Below, in pieces: positions 35,330-47,693 of a DNA stretch of 64,000 nucleotides. The stretch comes from Leucogyrophana mollusca (lineage: Eukaryota > Basidiomycota > Agaricomycetes > Boletales), in NCBI GenBank assembly GCA_021014945.1, contig MU266332.1, positions 124,001-188,000 of the forward strand. The letters run 5' to 3'. Made by a program: the position numbers and the translations under genes. The notes beneath the pieces are model-generated. The model did not search any database, was not told where the DNA came from, and was given only the letters and a program-made list of their open reading frames with translations. Numbering within the stretch: position 1 is the first letter of the stretch; each line of letters opens with the position of its first letter.

Positions 35330-37405
35330 CTATTTGCGCTTCTTGACGGTGCTGTCGTCCTTCTTCTCACCACCAGCGGGAGCAACGGGTGCGGTCTCAG
35401 TCTTTTTCTTGTCATCCGGTGTAGGCGCATCAGTCTTCTTCGAGGACTACGGAATAGACCTGTAAGTATGGTTTTCGAAGACTCATACAGAAAGAAATCA
35501 TACCTTGGTGATGGGCTTCTGCTGCGATCCAACCATGCCGAACAAAGCACCCAACATGCCGAAGAAGGTCAAAACAGCGCCGACGAGGGCAGCACCAGTT
35601 TCAGGCTGAGCCTTGAAAGCGCCAACAGGGTCGATCTTGGCGAGGTCGATGAACGTGAAGACCTTGGCGCGCACGAAGCCAACAGGGTCCTCCGTGAACA
35701 CTGGGAGCTCGTCATCATCCTCAGCCTCCTCGACCTTAACCTTGGCGGCCTCAATAGGCTTCTTGATATCGTAGGTGGTCGCAGCGAGTGCCTTGGCATC
35801 GTCGATAGAGTGGCCAACGTAGATGTTGTCGAAGAGGATGTCCTCAGTCATGGTCCAGAGTTCGATGCCAACACCACCCTATATGCTGATGTGAGCTAAG
35901 CAAATAAAAAGGACGCAAGTATCACTGACAATGCTGTTAAGATGTTGAACGGGCTCGAGGTCCTCGAAGTAGTTGGGATTGGGAATCTGACGGGGCTTCC
36001 ACTCGCCGATGTATTCTGGGTTGTCGATCATGGGGGCGTACCATTTGCCCTTGTACTTGGGGTTAGCCTTGTAGGGACTGCACAACCATGGTCAACTTTG
36101 GCGAAAAACGACAGTCAAAAGGGCAGGACACTCACGCCTTCCAGGTACCACAGCCAGGAGCCTCGTCACACTTGGGGTTGCGGACAGTGGGGGCGACCCA
36201 GTCGCCATCCTCCTCATCGTCCCATTCTTCGGGCTTCGTGGCATCTGCAGAGGAAATGAGGATGGTTCTAGTTAGGTTGAGCCAAAGCGCTTACCAGGGT
36301 CGGGGATAGTCTCGGGTTCATCATCGAGCCAGCCTTCAGGTTTGACGGCCTCCTCGTCAACGATTTCATATGGTTCCTCTTCGTCCCAGTCCTCGGGCTG
36401 AAAAAAATGGGTTAATCAATAGTCAAACCCATACGTCATACAAACCAACCTTGACTGCCTCAGGGTCGGCGATCTTCTTCTGGTCGACCCAGGTCTCGGG
36501 CTTGAAGTCTTCGGGGTCATCAATCTCCTTGGGAGGGTTGACGGCGGGAGTGAAGTCCTCGAGGAGGCTACCGTTGCGCTGAGACTCGCCGTTGAACAGG
36601 ACGTCGTAGGTGTTGTCGGGGCTAGTGCGATGAATTTAGACAGCAGAAAATATGCGAATAAAAGTTGACGTACTTGATGACGAGAGTGTAGAGGTTGGTC
36701 ACCTTCTCGAAGGAGGGCTTGGGAGGAACAGTGAGGTGCTTCTCCTCATACTCGCCAGTAACAGGGCTCTTGTGGCGGAAGATGAAGTGGAGCTATCAAT
36801 CATATGCATCCACGTCAGCACACAATTTCGTCATCTTTTCAGCACACCCACCTTCGTCCCAGGGCAAGTCAAGTCAGGTCCGAACATAACAACCCAAGGG
36901 GTGTTGTCCGAGAACTCCTTCCCGCTGGTCTGGAAGCCGTCCTCAAGGAGCTTAAGATAACCACCACCACAGTTGCCGCCTTTCTGGTATTTAACCTCGT
37001 ATTGTACAACAAGAGGCTTATCCTTGAAGTCAATGGGCGAGTCGAAAGGCGCAGAGATGGCGTGGTGAGCAGCCTTGGACTTGGCGACAAGACCCTTGTC
37101 GCCCTCAATGATGACGTGCTCGGGGTCTTCGACCTCCCATTTGCCAACGTAGCTGAAGGTCTCACCGCCAACGGGGGTCTTCTTGGTGGCCTCTGAGGGC
37201 GTCCAGCGTTCTGACCAGTCGTCTGTGAATTGTTCGACGAATGGAGCCGAGACTTCAGTCCTCTGAAAGTTTATGTTATGTTATGGGGTCGCAACCTTCC
37301 ACGTATACACAAACACACCTTGAAAACGGGTTTGGGTTGCTCCTCAGACGCCGAGGCGCTTGCAGCGGCTGCGGCGAGGAGGACGGAAAGCGCTACGCTT
37401 CGCAT
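35330..37405 (-). CDS. Calnexin, ER lectin chaperone
   Basis: A type I ER membrane chaperone that binds monoglucosylated glycoproteins. The ATG at 37405 opens a signal peptide ([19 protein letters not shown]). The lectin domain includes [11 protein letters not shown] and [15 protein letters not shown]. The P-domain carries tandem motifs [29 protein letters not shown] and [18 protein letters not shown], then motif-2 repeats such as GTWKAP and [16 protein letters not shown]. The lectin strand resumes in [21 protein letters not shown] single membrane helix ([20 protein letters not shown]) precedes a Lys-rich cytosolic tail ending STVKKRK. This basic end resembles an ER retention signal. Seven or eight introns are present. 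Block order and length are complete for the family. Confidence 0.96.
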
Positions 37406-37630
37406 TATTATACGAAGGACCAAAAGACGGATTGAAGATAGAGAGAAAGGTGTAAAGGAAACGAGCGAGGACGAGTAAAGTGAGGGAGAAGCTCTTTTCA
37501 CAAGCGCCGCTTTCTAAATGGCTGCCCGGCTATTTCCTGCCACGTATGCATACGTTTTTTCCAGCAATGCAATTCTCCCACGCTCACACACAAGAGACTC
37601 TGTTTGATATCAGTGTGTACATACATCGCT

Positions 37631-40600
37631 CTATCCTAGTAGATCAGCATGCCCAGAGGCAGAAAGGGCCAACTATTTCCGCGCATGAGCCCCATATCAA
37701 CAACACGATGTTGCGGGTGGGATCACTCACCACAAACTCGTCGTCCAGGTACTTGGACACTGCGATCTGGTCACCAAGACCCTTGCGCCGGCGTGTCTTT
37801 AGCACGAGATCTCTCGCGAGTGCTTGACCCGATGCAGGCTCCAACGGTCGAAGTTTGATGCTCGTGTCCGTAGGATCACCTATCAGCAGACATAAACGTA
37901 AAGGTGGGGTGGGACAAGCACGAGGACTCGCCTGGGACGATAGACCAGTGATCAAACACCTGCAGGCAAAAGGCCTGGCCCTGCGTAGCAGTCCGCAGGT
38001 CCGTCTCGAAGCCGTTAGCATCAATCACCGGAATGAGGGCCTTGACCGTGTACAGGGGTGACCCTGCCTTGGGTATGTCCTGCGTAACATGCCCACGTCG
38101 TCGTGCCAGAACAGTATACACTGCTGATATACAATCCGCCGGAGCCTGAACTTCTACGTAGTATATTGGCTCCATAAGCCGAGGAGTAGCCTGTTATCTG
38201 GTCAGCCATTGGCGTGGCCAAGATTACACAAGTGACGCACCATCAAGAAGGACGAATAGCACACGCGACGTGCGGTAGGCACAATCTGTCCACCACCGCG
38301 GAAAATTGGCTCTTGTGCCAAGCTAGCATCGAGTATACGGAACTTAACATTACGCATCGCTGTGCTATCATTAGTCCCATAGAGTAAGAACCAGATGCGT
38401 CACTCACGCTCGTCACAGAGAGGCCCCTCTCTTGCACCCCATTGGAAGCCCTGCTTGATATGTTCTTTCACGGTGCCGAGCATCTTCTTGTCCACCTTCA
38501 CCGAGTATGTCAACAGCAGCAGACAATTAAGGAAAGAGGACAATCACCTGAGAAGGCAGCGTATCATCCAAAAGGATATTCGGGCCACCTTCATCGGGTC
38601 CGAATGCCCATATTGATCGCGACGCGAGCAGGTCCCACTGATACTTCTCCTGGAAGAAAGAGCCTCTCTCCTTAGGCGTCATGCGCATCGTCACTCGGCC
38701 CCGCTCAACATCCTCTGCGATACCCCGCTCGAGGGGCTCCGCGATCATAGTTATTTTGTTCCTGCCCATATCTATTAATTTGGTCTTTGCATCAGAAGAG
38801 AGGCACGACTCACTTCTTGTTTGGTGTGTCAGCATAGCACTTCAACGCACTAGTCTCCAAAACGGTTTCGCAGAACTTCGTGACAGGATCTGACACCTTG
38901 ATCTCGATCTCGGAGAACAGCCTCCGTAGATCATGCATCACACAATCCAGATACAGCTCGCCGGTGCCAATGAGCACATGCTCGCCACTCTCCTCCACTT
39001 TTGTGGCGGCAAGTGGGTACGATTTGTTGATACTTCGCAGACCGGACAACATCTTCGGTAGCTCTGATGGGGCGATCGGTTCGATGGCAATTTTGAGGAC
39101 AGACTCGGTCATGTGTTTGATAGGACGGAAAATGTGCAGGTCATCATCGATGTCGACGGAAGCTAAAGTTGCGGTTTTTGATATGGAGGCATCGACACCA
39201 CCAATTAGAACAAGGTTGCCGGCAGGCACTTCGTCTGCCGGAATAACATATCTGCGAACGCCAAAATGAGTCTTGTACCACTCAATGGCACGGTGGGAAA
39301 ATGTACCTGGACTCGCTTATCCAGATATCCTCCACAGTAGCCCTAAGCATGTCTTCCTCGTCTTCGGGTGAATAACCCTCTCCTAGAACTTTAATTGGCG
39401 AGTCTTTCCTCAGGGTGCCACTCATGACGCGTCCAAACGCCCTGAACGACTGGGCATCGGTCGTATGGTATAGCTTCGTGACTTGGACCATGACAGGACC
39501 GGCAGGGTCACAAGCCTTCATGGACGCTACCAAGTCAGAAGTTTGTGGGCCAGTGTACGTTCGCTCGACCTGTATAAATACCATAGGCTCCATCCGGTTC
39601 TATAACTGAAACATAGGGAACTGACCTTGCTGGAAGCACCCTCCAAAGGTGACGGGATATGTTCCACCATCATGTCCACCAGCCCTGTGGCAGGTCCAAA
39701 GAATTGATCCAACACTGCTTTGAGCAGCGGTCGTACATCCATCTTGTACATCACGGGTTTCAGCTGGATACGCAGCTCTGCGAGCGTGTCCTTTAAGTCT
39801 TCTGTCTCTTCGCTGAGCACGTGACTGTAGAGCTTGTACAGTGGCTCGAGAATGAAGTGGGCGAACGTGCGGTTTTGCTCTGGGTCAGACGCTTTTCTCG
39901 TGAACTTTCGTGTCTCGGCATTGAAGTAGATGTCACCCCAGAGGCGGTCCGCAAATGAGTTCACATCCAGAGAGCCTGCGACCATCGGTTCGTAAAGGTA
40001 TCAAACAACAAGGACAGTAACAAAACGTACCGTATGTATCCGCATACATCTGTGCAAAAGAGCGCAGTGTGAAGCACCAGTTCATGTCAGTGCTCGCAAA
40101 CGCCACATTGCCATTCTCGGGACTAAGGCGAAGTTCTGGGTCGGGGTTGATCCCACTGTGCAACACGTCCTTAAGAAAACCTACATGAGACGTGATATTA
40201 GCGAACTGACCTTATGAAGGTGTTGATTTCCTCGATAGTATGCTTGATTTTGTAGTACGCGTCTGCGGGCTTGATGCGTAATTCAAGGATAAGGCGGTCT
40301 ATCTTGTTAACCACAAGTGTTATTTTGATGCCTTCTTGCAGGGCGTGTCGTATGACGGCTTCCGTGTTAACCATCATCTGAATAAGCCACTCAGCAATCA
40401 CCACGAAAAATACGAATGGATTGGCGAACCCCCTCAACCACGTCTACCACTAGCAGGACACCATCCACAAGTCGCATCGCTGAAGCAACTTCGTCGACAA
40501 AATTGACGTGACCGGGAGTGTCAATCAAGTGTACCAAATGTGATTTGCCACTTGTAGTAGAAAGGACGAGGGACATGGGGGATGACTTGACCGATATTTC

Positions 40601-41315
40601 TCGCTCACGAGACAGGATATGCGTGTCAGTATACCGGGTCTGCAGCAGAGAGGCATTAGTTGTGGAAAATCGAGGATACCAACTCACAAACCGGCTTATC
40701 CGCGTCCCACACGAGTTTATGCGTCTCGAACACCAACATGTCCATGAGTGCTGTCTTTCCGTGATGCAGGTGTCCCACAACAGCGACGTTGCGAATCATT
40801 TCCGGGAAGGACATCATGTTCAACAAAAACCTGCGAGCTGGTTGAATGTAAGGCAAGGGATGTCCAGCCGCCAAACGCACCCCTTGTCGAACCGAGTCTC
40901 CGGCAAGTCTTTCTCCTCTACTGTCCATTTTCGGACCTTTATGGGTGCGACGATGGGTTCGGAGAGAGGTTGAGCATCTTCCTCCTGGACGAGTGTTTCG
41001 ACGTCTGGGCCATAGACGTCTTCTGCTGATGGATAGTACTGCTTGTCCTCGTGCAGAATCACGGCATTATGTACGGGTTCTTGTATTTTCGTGATAAGGA
41101 CACGATCATGACCGTGAATGGGACCACAAACCGTCGATTTCCATCAGAGCAGTCGATTCCTGGCCTTGTATTGGTTCATCATCGTAGCCTTCAAGCGGGG
41201 CTGGCTCTTGAGGTGCCTGCTGGAAGTCGGACTGCATGATCTCGTCTTCATCGTCCGACCCCAAATCTGCGCCAATGTAGTTACCGAACTCATCGTAGTC
41301 CTCGAATGAAGCCAT
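37631..41315 (-). CDS. SNU114: U5 snRNP GTPase Snu114 (EFTUD2), EF2-like
   Basis: The spliceosomal GTPase that controls Brr2 helicase and U4/U6 unwinding. The start [20 protein letters not shown] and its acidic N-terminus are typical of the family. The G domain shows GHLHHGKT (P-loop), DTPGHVNF (G3) and VVNKIDRL (G4). Domain II and later blocks follow: [60 protein letters not shown], and domain [21 protein letters not shown]. The C-terminus reads [20 protein letters not shown], then after a last intron [13 protein letters not shown], stopping at 37631. About 15 short introns interrupt it. Divergent from prefoldin 1, with 124 bp between start codons. No defect was seen. Confidence 0.95.
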
Positions 41316-41439
41316 GGCGTCTTGTCCTTGAACAGTCTGTTGGACGCGTTAGAGAATAAATTTCGAACTCCGGTCTCTCTTTGCGGAGCCTTTGCAGGCC
41401 TTGTCACTGGGCAGCCTTGCATCATTGACAATTCACACG
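41316..41439. promoter_or_regulatory. Shared divergent promoter, SNU114 / PFD1
   Basis: Only 124 bp lie between the two ATGs. No clear TATA box is present. Such a short spacer implies overlapping core promoters and likely co-expression; this is inferred from spacing. Confidence 0.5.
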
Positions 41440-42099
41440 ATGTCTACGCTCTCTGATGATACGCTAAGAAAGGTTCATATACATCGGTGCTTGGGTCTTA
41501 TTCTAGCCTCTCAATCACACACTACAGATCCTAGTTCAAATCCAACAGACCGCTGTGCAGTCACAACGAGCATTGAACGTTTCTAGGCAGCAAAGTAATG
41601 CAAAGGAACGCGAACGGAGAATCTTGCAGTTGACCATCGACGAGATTCAGACTCTGGAGGGCGACATAAACCTTTACAAGGGTGTTGGCAAAATGTGGGG
41701 CCTCCCCTTTGGGACGAGTGCGGATTTGTTGACTCTTCTGCAGGTTCATGATGGTCCCCCGGAAAACCATGGAGCAGGAACTGAAAGGGCAAGAGAAAGA
41801 GCTAACAGATGACATCAATAGCCTCAACAAAAAGGTTGGTCTTTGTGCAAGCCATGTCCGCCCTCGCTTATTTCACCGGATATCAGTCAAAATACCTTGA
41901 AAAGCAATTTAACGATGCCCAATCTCAGCTTCGAGATATAGTATGTACACCGCTGTACTCAGCCTTTCTCAGGTACTCATTAACGATCTATTCAGTTTCA
42001 CCACAGCCCGAAGCAGTGATCATTGATGACAAGGTCTTGAAGTCAGTCGATCTGCCTCTCTTACCATCTCCCTGTAATATAAACAAAGCAAGCTTGTAA
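41440..42099 (+). CDS. PFD1: Prefoldin subunit 1
   Basis: A beta-type subunit of the hexameric cytosolic co-chaperone that hands actin and tubulin to the CCT chaperonin. Exon 1 gives MSTLSDDTLRK. After an intron the coiled coil continues IQIQQTAVQSQRALNVSRQQ and KERERRILQLTIDEIQTL. The beta-hairpin region NLYKGVGKMF and MVPRKTMEQEL is formed by splicing. The second coil reads LTDDINSLNKK then KYLEKQFNDAQSQLRDI. The last exon is uncertain. A short end (stop near 42018) and a longer end (stop at 42099) both fit GT-AG rules, so the 3' boundary is approximate. Family length is about 120-125 residues, which favours the shorter end. Confidence 0.85.
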
Positions 42100-42835
42100 T
42101 ACCCTCACGACTCGGCTGCGATGAACGTGATGTTCTCGCACCGCCTTCATTGAGGCTCTGGAAACCGGAGGCCTGTTTCATCGTTATCGAGATTTCAATA
42201 TCCGCATCAACACCCATGCAGGCATCGATAGCCATTGAGCATGGAGCCAATGTCACCTGAACGGCACCACCGCAGTTGCACCGCCGTAAGCCGTATCTAA
42301 TTGTGGAGAAAAAGCCACTTTGGTTACAGTAAGGAGGCACAGCGTTTGCACGGACAGGGGCCGAGTCGGAGCCAGCTTTCTCGTGATAAGGTACATGAAT
42401 CATATATATTTTTTCACAATCTTCCGTTTATAAATTGTCAGTTGCCCCCCGACCTGACTTGGAGGCGCAGAGATGACACTCATGGCGCCATACGAAGCTT
42501 GGAGCTATCGTTCAATTAAAGCTGGGAGGACAACGAAAGTAGTGTGCGTCGACTACCGGACGTGCTGCGGCATTTTGTGTGCCGATATGTGGGGCACTTC
42601 TGAAGACGCCCTGGGCCATTTTGGCCGTTTCGGACACGAGCCTCCCATTATACATACGTGCCCCTCCAGTTCAATCCTTGTCTCCTCTCCAACAATTTTA
42701 GCCACCTGCAAGCATGACCGATGTAACAGCACACCAACAGAAGTCTAAGGATGTTTGACATAGTCCACATCGTTTTAAGCTTGTTCAGTTGATCAAACGC
42801 GCAATATTACTCGCAACCACCAAGCACCAGCTGAC
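42100..42835. other. Intergenic left border of the zinc-finger array
   Basis: No supported gene. A GTAAGT donor on the minus strand at about 42838-42833 follows the 3' module, so a further exon of that module may lie here, but I could not identify it. Confidence 0.4.
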
Positions 42836-43140
42836 TTACCGATCATGGAGGGAGTGCGGCCAAGACTGGCAAAGACCGAGAACATAAGACACGAGCTGCT
42901 TATGTTCCGATAAAACCCGTTCAAGTTGAGAGTCTCGAGACGGGCGCCCGCTCACAGCCTCGCAGTGCTGGCGGCGCTCGGGGTGCGAAAACTCACGGAT
43001 GCCACGCTCTTTGATGTCCACAGGCCTGTCTACAAGCAAAGCATATCGATCGCTGACGCCCCCTTCTGTACTTGCTTTTGTGTTTAGCGGCAGTGACACT
43101 ACTCTACTATATTCAAGAAGTTATATTTTCAACAGACTTG
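42836..43140 (-). repeat. 3' module, copy A
   Basis: About 300 bp that recurs downstream of each of zinc-finger genes A, B and C. Read on the minus strand it starts with LPLNTKASTEGG and contains GIREFSHPERRQ and QLERVLSEHKQ; the frame is open for 88 codons here. In copy B the same protein blocks appear (LLLNTKAGTAGPKE, IFSHSEHSGNSP). Whether it is translated, or is the 3' leader of the finger gene, is not decided. Confidence 0.6.
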
Positions 43141-43308
43141 TACTAAACCGAACTTAAACACTATTGAGGAGAGCACAGCACAACAATACGCGAAATGGTT
43201 GTGGAATATGAGCTGTGCGAGCAGTAATCAGCACAGCGAGGTAAAGAAACAGGTCCGCCTGCATACCTTGTTATTCCCGCTTCGAGTTTGTCCAGAAGCC
43301 AAATCAAC

Positions 43309-43938
43309 TTACACCCAAGTCCCCCCGGGTCCAGGGATCGCGCGTGCTGTCGCTGTCCCGCACCGGTCGTCCTCGCTTTCATCGCGGTGGTTCGTTATCG
43401 CGTCATTGCGAAGCAGTGGGAGTTCACAGTGGGAACAACACCAGCGGAACCCCAAATGAGTGCATAGTGCATGTCTCGGAAGACTCCCAGCCCGCATTTC
43501 TCGGGGACAGTCTCCCCAGGTGCAAGGCACCATTGTCACTGTGTCTGCCATGTTGACATAGTGCCGTTTTATGAGATGCGCTCTCAGGCTGTTCCTATCA
43601 CCGTGCACCAACCGTTCGCATATCCCTCCCATCTGAAACTGACATAAATAAAAGAGTGAACGATCGGGATCTGCGGGCTGAGGGTTGTTGGCGCTGCCTT
43701 GGAGAGAGGTGGCAGAGGCTGCGGGCGGGGCAGCGGCTGGAGGCGGGAACGGCGACAGTTGGGGTTGGATCCAGCCGCCCTCGGGAGCGACAGGCTGGAC
43801 TAATAATGGTGGTAGTTAGTCGAGAGAAGAAAAGTCACAATAGAACACTGTACCAGTATATTCACGAGGCATATTGTCGAGGGAGACTCCAATCCGGTAT
43901 CGCGCAGCAATTGGAGGTTGCGGTGGAGAATGATGCAT
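43309..43938 (-). CDS. Three-finger C2H2-type protein, array member A
   Basis: Two exons, 43938-43854 and 43799-43309, give 191 residues. The N-terminus is followed by a Pro/Ala/Gln-rich linker (residues 29-80). Finger 1 uses C81, C89, H103 and H108; finger 2 uses C121, C126, H138 and H143 in the block VPCTWGDCP; finger 3 uses C150, C153, H166 and C175. The protein ends PGPGGTWV. The family is conserved in the other three array members but I do not know a characterised homologue. DNA or RNA binding is the default expectation for C2H2 fingers, yet the irregular finger 1 spacing could also mean protein binding. The start was chosen because MHHSPPQPP leads in frame into the segment (V-S-L-D-N-M-P-R-E-Y-T) shared with member B. 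An upstream exon from 44464 is possible. Confidence 0.72.
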
Positions 43939-44364
43939 CGAAAACCACCCCCTCGCTCTTATGGGTTTCACAAACAAGCTGAGAAACGGAGTTCATCTTC
44001 GGCCTGATGAGCGGAGTCGGGGTATCGGGAGCGGGGGTGGGGGGTTGTGGTGGGCACTCTCCTGCCGGAACCGAAGGTCGTAAGCTGGCAAAAGAAGGGC
44101 AGCATTGCGACATTGGCGAATACTTACATACACTTCCAGCGGAGATCAAGGTAAAGGTCAGGTCATCATTTGCCCCGAGAACCTCAAAAGCGGATGCTGT
44201 GGATTCCATCGATATTGAGGATAGGATTTTCACACCACCGGACGTGGTACCAAACTGAGGTTGATAGGGCAAAAATCGATGAGTGCTAAAGCTTGGCAAA
44301 GGTTGCCCAAACGTACTACAGTTCATAATTTGGCCAAGTGTTGCTACGTCTTCTAAAAATGACG

Positions 44365-45170
44365 GTCTGGGGAGTAAGTACGACGGATCGAGCTCTTCTG
44401 GGGATAGCTGGCAAAATATCCCCTCTATAGACGGTAGAACAATCGTGGAGGCAAAGGCACGCATCAGTACTGATCAAATCCAATCGCGCGGCCGGAGGTG
44501 TGAAGATTTGGTCTGTAGTGCTAATTTTCGAAAGGCGTCCACAGGATAGAATGGGGGAATATAAGGGTGAGGGGGGAGGGGGAAGCGAGAGACGAGGAGC
44601 GAGGAGTTCGGTGCATAAATCGGGGGCGATACATCTCCATCGCGCGACAATCTGTGAGACTCACTGTAGAACATTCACACATGTGAGTGGCTAAACTTGG
44701 GAGTATCAGTCTCGCTCTTACTGCTGTCGAGATGACGGGAGGCTAGGCACAACAAGAATCGAAGTTCGAAATCCGATGCCGTTGCCGCTGCTGCCACCCA
44801 CCTCCTTTTGTGAGAAGAACGTTCAGGATAACCATGATACTTGCCGGATTCACACGCCCCGGGCCCTTTAGCCTCAAGAACAACAGTCGTCACCGCTCTG
44901 GACTTGGACATGAACATCCAACAGGCGACCCGGGCGGTTTCGTGGTCACCCAAACCAGCGAAGAGCAGAGTTCCAACTTCTTGGTTGGAGGGTTGAACCA
45001 TATCGATTCGTACAACCACCAGTCCGTAAACAGTAAACAGTGTTTTGAATGCTAACTAGTCCGAGTTGACGTTGGCGTTTGTGAGGGCCGCGGATCTGTC
45101 GCGACGTTTGTTGTGGTTGCTCGGGTTTTAAAAATTGCACTGATTTGTTCTTTGTTTGATAGAATCAGAC
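44365..45170 (-). repeat. 5' module, copy A (promoter-like, with ORF start MRAF)
   Basis: About 800 bp related to 48296-48960 and 52640-53520. Landmarks shared by all copies are GGGCCCTTTAGCCTC (44861 here), a G/C-rich TATA-like segment followed by a CAATCTGTG block (near 44647), and, in copies A and C, a TTGATC(A/G)GTACTGATGCGTGCC box that gives an ATG at 44464. From that ATG a frame runs MRAFASTIVLPSIEGIF... to 43862, overlapping the 5' exon of member A in another frame. It may be an alternative first exon of A, a separate gene or a remnant. Confidence 0.6.
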
Positions 45171-45357
45171 TTGCCAAAAAAAAATATACATGTCTCTGTC
45201 AGGCAGTTGGGAGATTCGAAAAGTTGAGTTACATCCATATATAGTGGATGACTTTCCGCAACTGCAACAGTTTGAATATTGTGTTGAATAGTAACATCGA
45301 CCCTGCGTCGACATGCATGATGCCGCGTCCGCTTTGGGATAAATTTGCAAAGAACTG

Positions 45358-46497
45358 TTAAAAACTGACCCGCAAATAAACTTGAATATAAATAGCAATT
45401 CTAGAAGGGGGTAGGCTGGGGTAAGTGTCCAGCGTCATGAAGAAGCTGTCACGGGGTAAGAAAATGACATCCTCCCCATCTAGCCGCGAATCAGACGTCC
45501 CAGATTTGTCCCAGACGACTGCGCTGAATCCGACAGTTGGAGAGGTTCGAAGCATCTTGCTACGCTCGAGCCTCAAAATTGGATTCTCTCCCTTGATTAA
45601 AATACTCTTAAAGCCTCCCAGTTGCTCCCCCGTGTCGACGTCGCCGTCGTTCCTAATTAGGAGCATGCGAGCACCTGAGGCCTGTACTAGTTCATGGCTG
45701 ATGCGCATAGTTCTTTCCAGTTGCTGTGATAAAGACCTCGATACAAGTGCATCGAGGGTACAAGGGTAAGTGTGGGTCCTCGCTACCTTGGCAAACTCAT
45801 CAAAATTCAAAATAAGAACCACCATCAAATCTCTCCCAGTTTTTCTCCGTGAACCATTCCAACTGCTTCAGTATTCTACACGTCTCTTTATGCGATTTCC
45901 CCCAGTCGCTTTGTTGACAGGTCTGTTGGGATGGTCAACCCAAAAATAGAGCTAGAGGACAAAAGAGAAACCCACCTTGCCGCAGTAGCTTGCCTGCTTA
46001 CATCTAGCACATCGCTTGAGCGTGTCCGTCACGTCCTTGGCTTCCTTGCCACAGTACTCGCATCTCCCACCCCTCCCCTCACTGAAGAGGAAGCTACTCG
46101 CACCGAGGATCTGTTCCATTGTGTACGGCAAAACCTTAACGAAGGCGTCTTCTTCTATCCTGATCCCTGTCGTCCCATCGAAGAAGTCATGCTGTTGCGC
46201 ATACAGCACGACGAGAGTGTGTCCTGGCACGCAGCCTTGCGCGAACGCACGGCCGCGGTCGTCGGTATGGAAGGCTACTGGGATTAACGTGCCCTTTTTG
46301 TCTTTCACGTCGAGGCGAAGGCGCACAAAAGCGGTCCGGTCAACAATCGTACCCAGGAAGCACCAGTGGCGATAGGGGCTAGAGATTGACCCCGACAGTG
46401 AGTGGTAGTTTCCTTCGACTTCGTTCTCGTGTGGGAGGCTGCGAAAACTGGGAAAGGTGACTGCGTCGTTGAGGTCAGAGCTAGCTGCTGGGGTCAT
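45358..46497 (-). CDS. MYND zinc-finger protein
   Basis: Exon 1 (46497-45976) starts MTPAASSDLNDAVTFPSF and ends in the first half of a MYND finger: CEYCGKEA...CARCKQASYCGK. Exon 2 (from 45922) completes it with TCQQSDWGKSHKETC, giving the full C-C/C-C/C-C/H-C ligand set. A third exon, reached through a very short intron (about 40 nt), adds about 150 residues including RTHTYPCTLDALVSRSLSQQ and ends at 45358. MYND domains bind proline-rich peptides. The N-terminal part (WCFLGTIVDRTAFVRLRLDV) looks like a beta-rich domain found next to MYND in many basidiomycete proteins. It sits within the C2H2 array, and its 3' exon has a decayed relative at 55.4-55.7 kb. Confidence 0.8.
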
Positions 46498-47009
46498 TGC
46501 GAGGAGTGGGGTTGGTGTGATAGAGAAACACGCGGCTTGCGTTTGCGACAGGTTTATAAGTCTCTGGGAGCGCCTTTGGAAGCCAGGGCTCGTAAGAGGC
46601 GCCAATAAGCGTGTTCTCGCGCAGCCGAGAATCACTCGAAGCTCGAGTACACACAGGTGCAAGTTGTAGTGAAGTGTGACGGAACGTATGCTGCACAGGA
46701 ACGAGCGTCAATTTTTTGGATTCACTATCACTCTTGTGGCATTGGTACCCCTTGTTTACGCCACGATGCCGAGAATAGGGGTGCTAATATAGCATTCGAA
46801 AATCCGGAAAGGTATCGACACGGCGCTAATCGACGCGCATGTACCGGCGGAACTTGAAGGACGTTTGACGAAGTCCTACCGCATTGTTTTGAGCTTATCC
46901 AACCGGCGTCAAAAGTGACGAAACGTGTGATATTCGAGTAGTTGGATGAAAGAATTGCAAAGATCAACTTTGCGGAGTCGAGTACTATGATGAGCAGCTG
47001 GCTCACCGA
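46498..47009. other. Intergenic between MYND gene and 3' module B
   Basis: No gene is seen. It holds the MYND promoter. A GATCGGTGAGCCAGCTG segment near 46995 on the minus strand matches the GATCGGTAAGTCAGCTG donor region next to module A. Confidence 0.45.
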
Positions 47010-47400
47010 TCAAGGATAAAGACCTCGAGCTGGTGGAAAACACTGGAGATCGTAGCCTCAGTCGTCACGGAGGAAGTGTGGCCAAGATCTGCAAAAGACA
47101 AGAACATAAGACGCGAGCAACAGCTTGATCATGATTGCACGACGTATGTCCCGATAATACCCGTTCAAGTTGAAAGTCTCCAGGTGAGTTGCCGCTGTGC
47201 TCGGAGTGTGAAAATATCGTTTCGCGGATGCCACGCTTTTTGGATGTCCGCAGGACTGTCTGCGAGCAAACGTGAAAGGCGCTTTGCGTCCTTCCAAGTT
47301 TTTCTTTCGGGCCTGCTGTACCTGCTTTTGTGTTTAGAAGCAGCAATGATATCGTGTAATTTAAAAAGTCCAAGTCATATTGTCATATTAGATATTGGGG
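47010..47400 (-). repeat. 3' module, copy B
   Basis: Related to 42836-43140 and 50120-50540. Shared blocks include AAAACACAAAAGC-type sequence (plus strand TGCTTTTGTGTTTAG, near 47325), CGGAGTGTGAAAATATC (47207) and CCCGTTCAAGTTGA (47160). The minus frame is open from about 47373 to 47065, but the end differs from copy A by insertions. Confidence 0.6.
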
Positions 47401-47693
47401 AGGGGGGCTGTAACACTAGTAGCGTCCATGTTGTAGCGACACTGACAGTATAACCTACATACGAGAGCACAACAGAGGCATGGTAAAGATGGGGCCATTG
47501 GACTCGAGTGATCAACACTGCCGTAATGAACGGACTCGTGACGGACCGAACTCGAGCGCCCATAGTTGAGAACACAGTACAATAAACAAGTGAGATGGTG
47601 ACATAGGCGCTGTGTGAGCAGTAGTCAGCATAGCGAGGTAAAAGAACCAGATCCACCTGCATACCTTTGCATTCCCGCTGAGTTCGTCCAACA

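Noticed and set aside
32403..42099. Functional operon-like cluster of COQ1, LAMTOR2, calnexin, SNU114 and PFD1
   Set aside because: These act in unrelated processes. Shared strand and close spacing are ordinary for compact fungal genomes.
43862..44464. Single 200-residue gene starting MRAF
   Set aside because: The frame passes through the first exon of member A and likely introns, its C-terminal third is not conserved in the other module copies, and the C copy diverges early. It is kept only as part of the 5' module.
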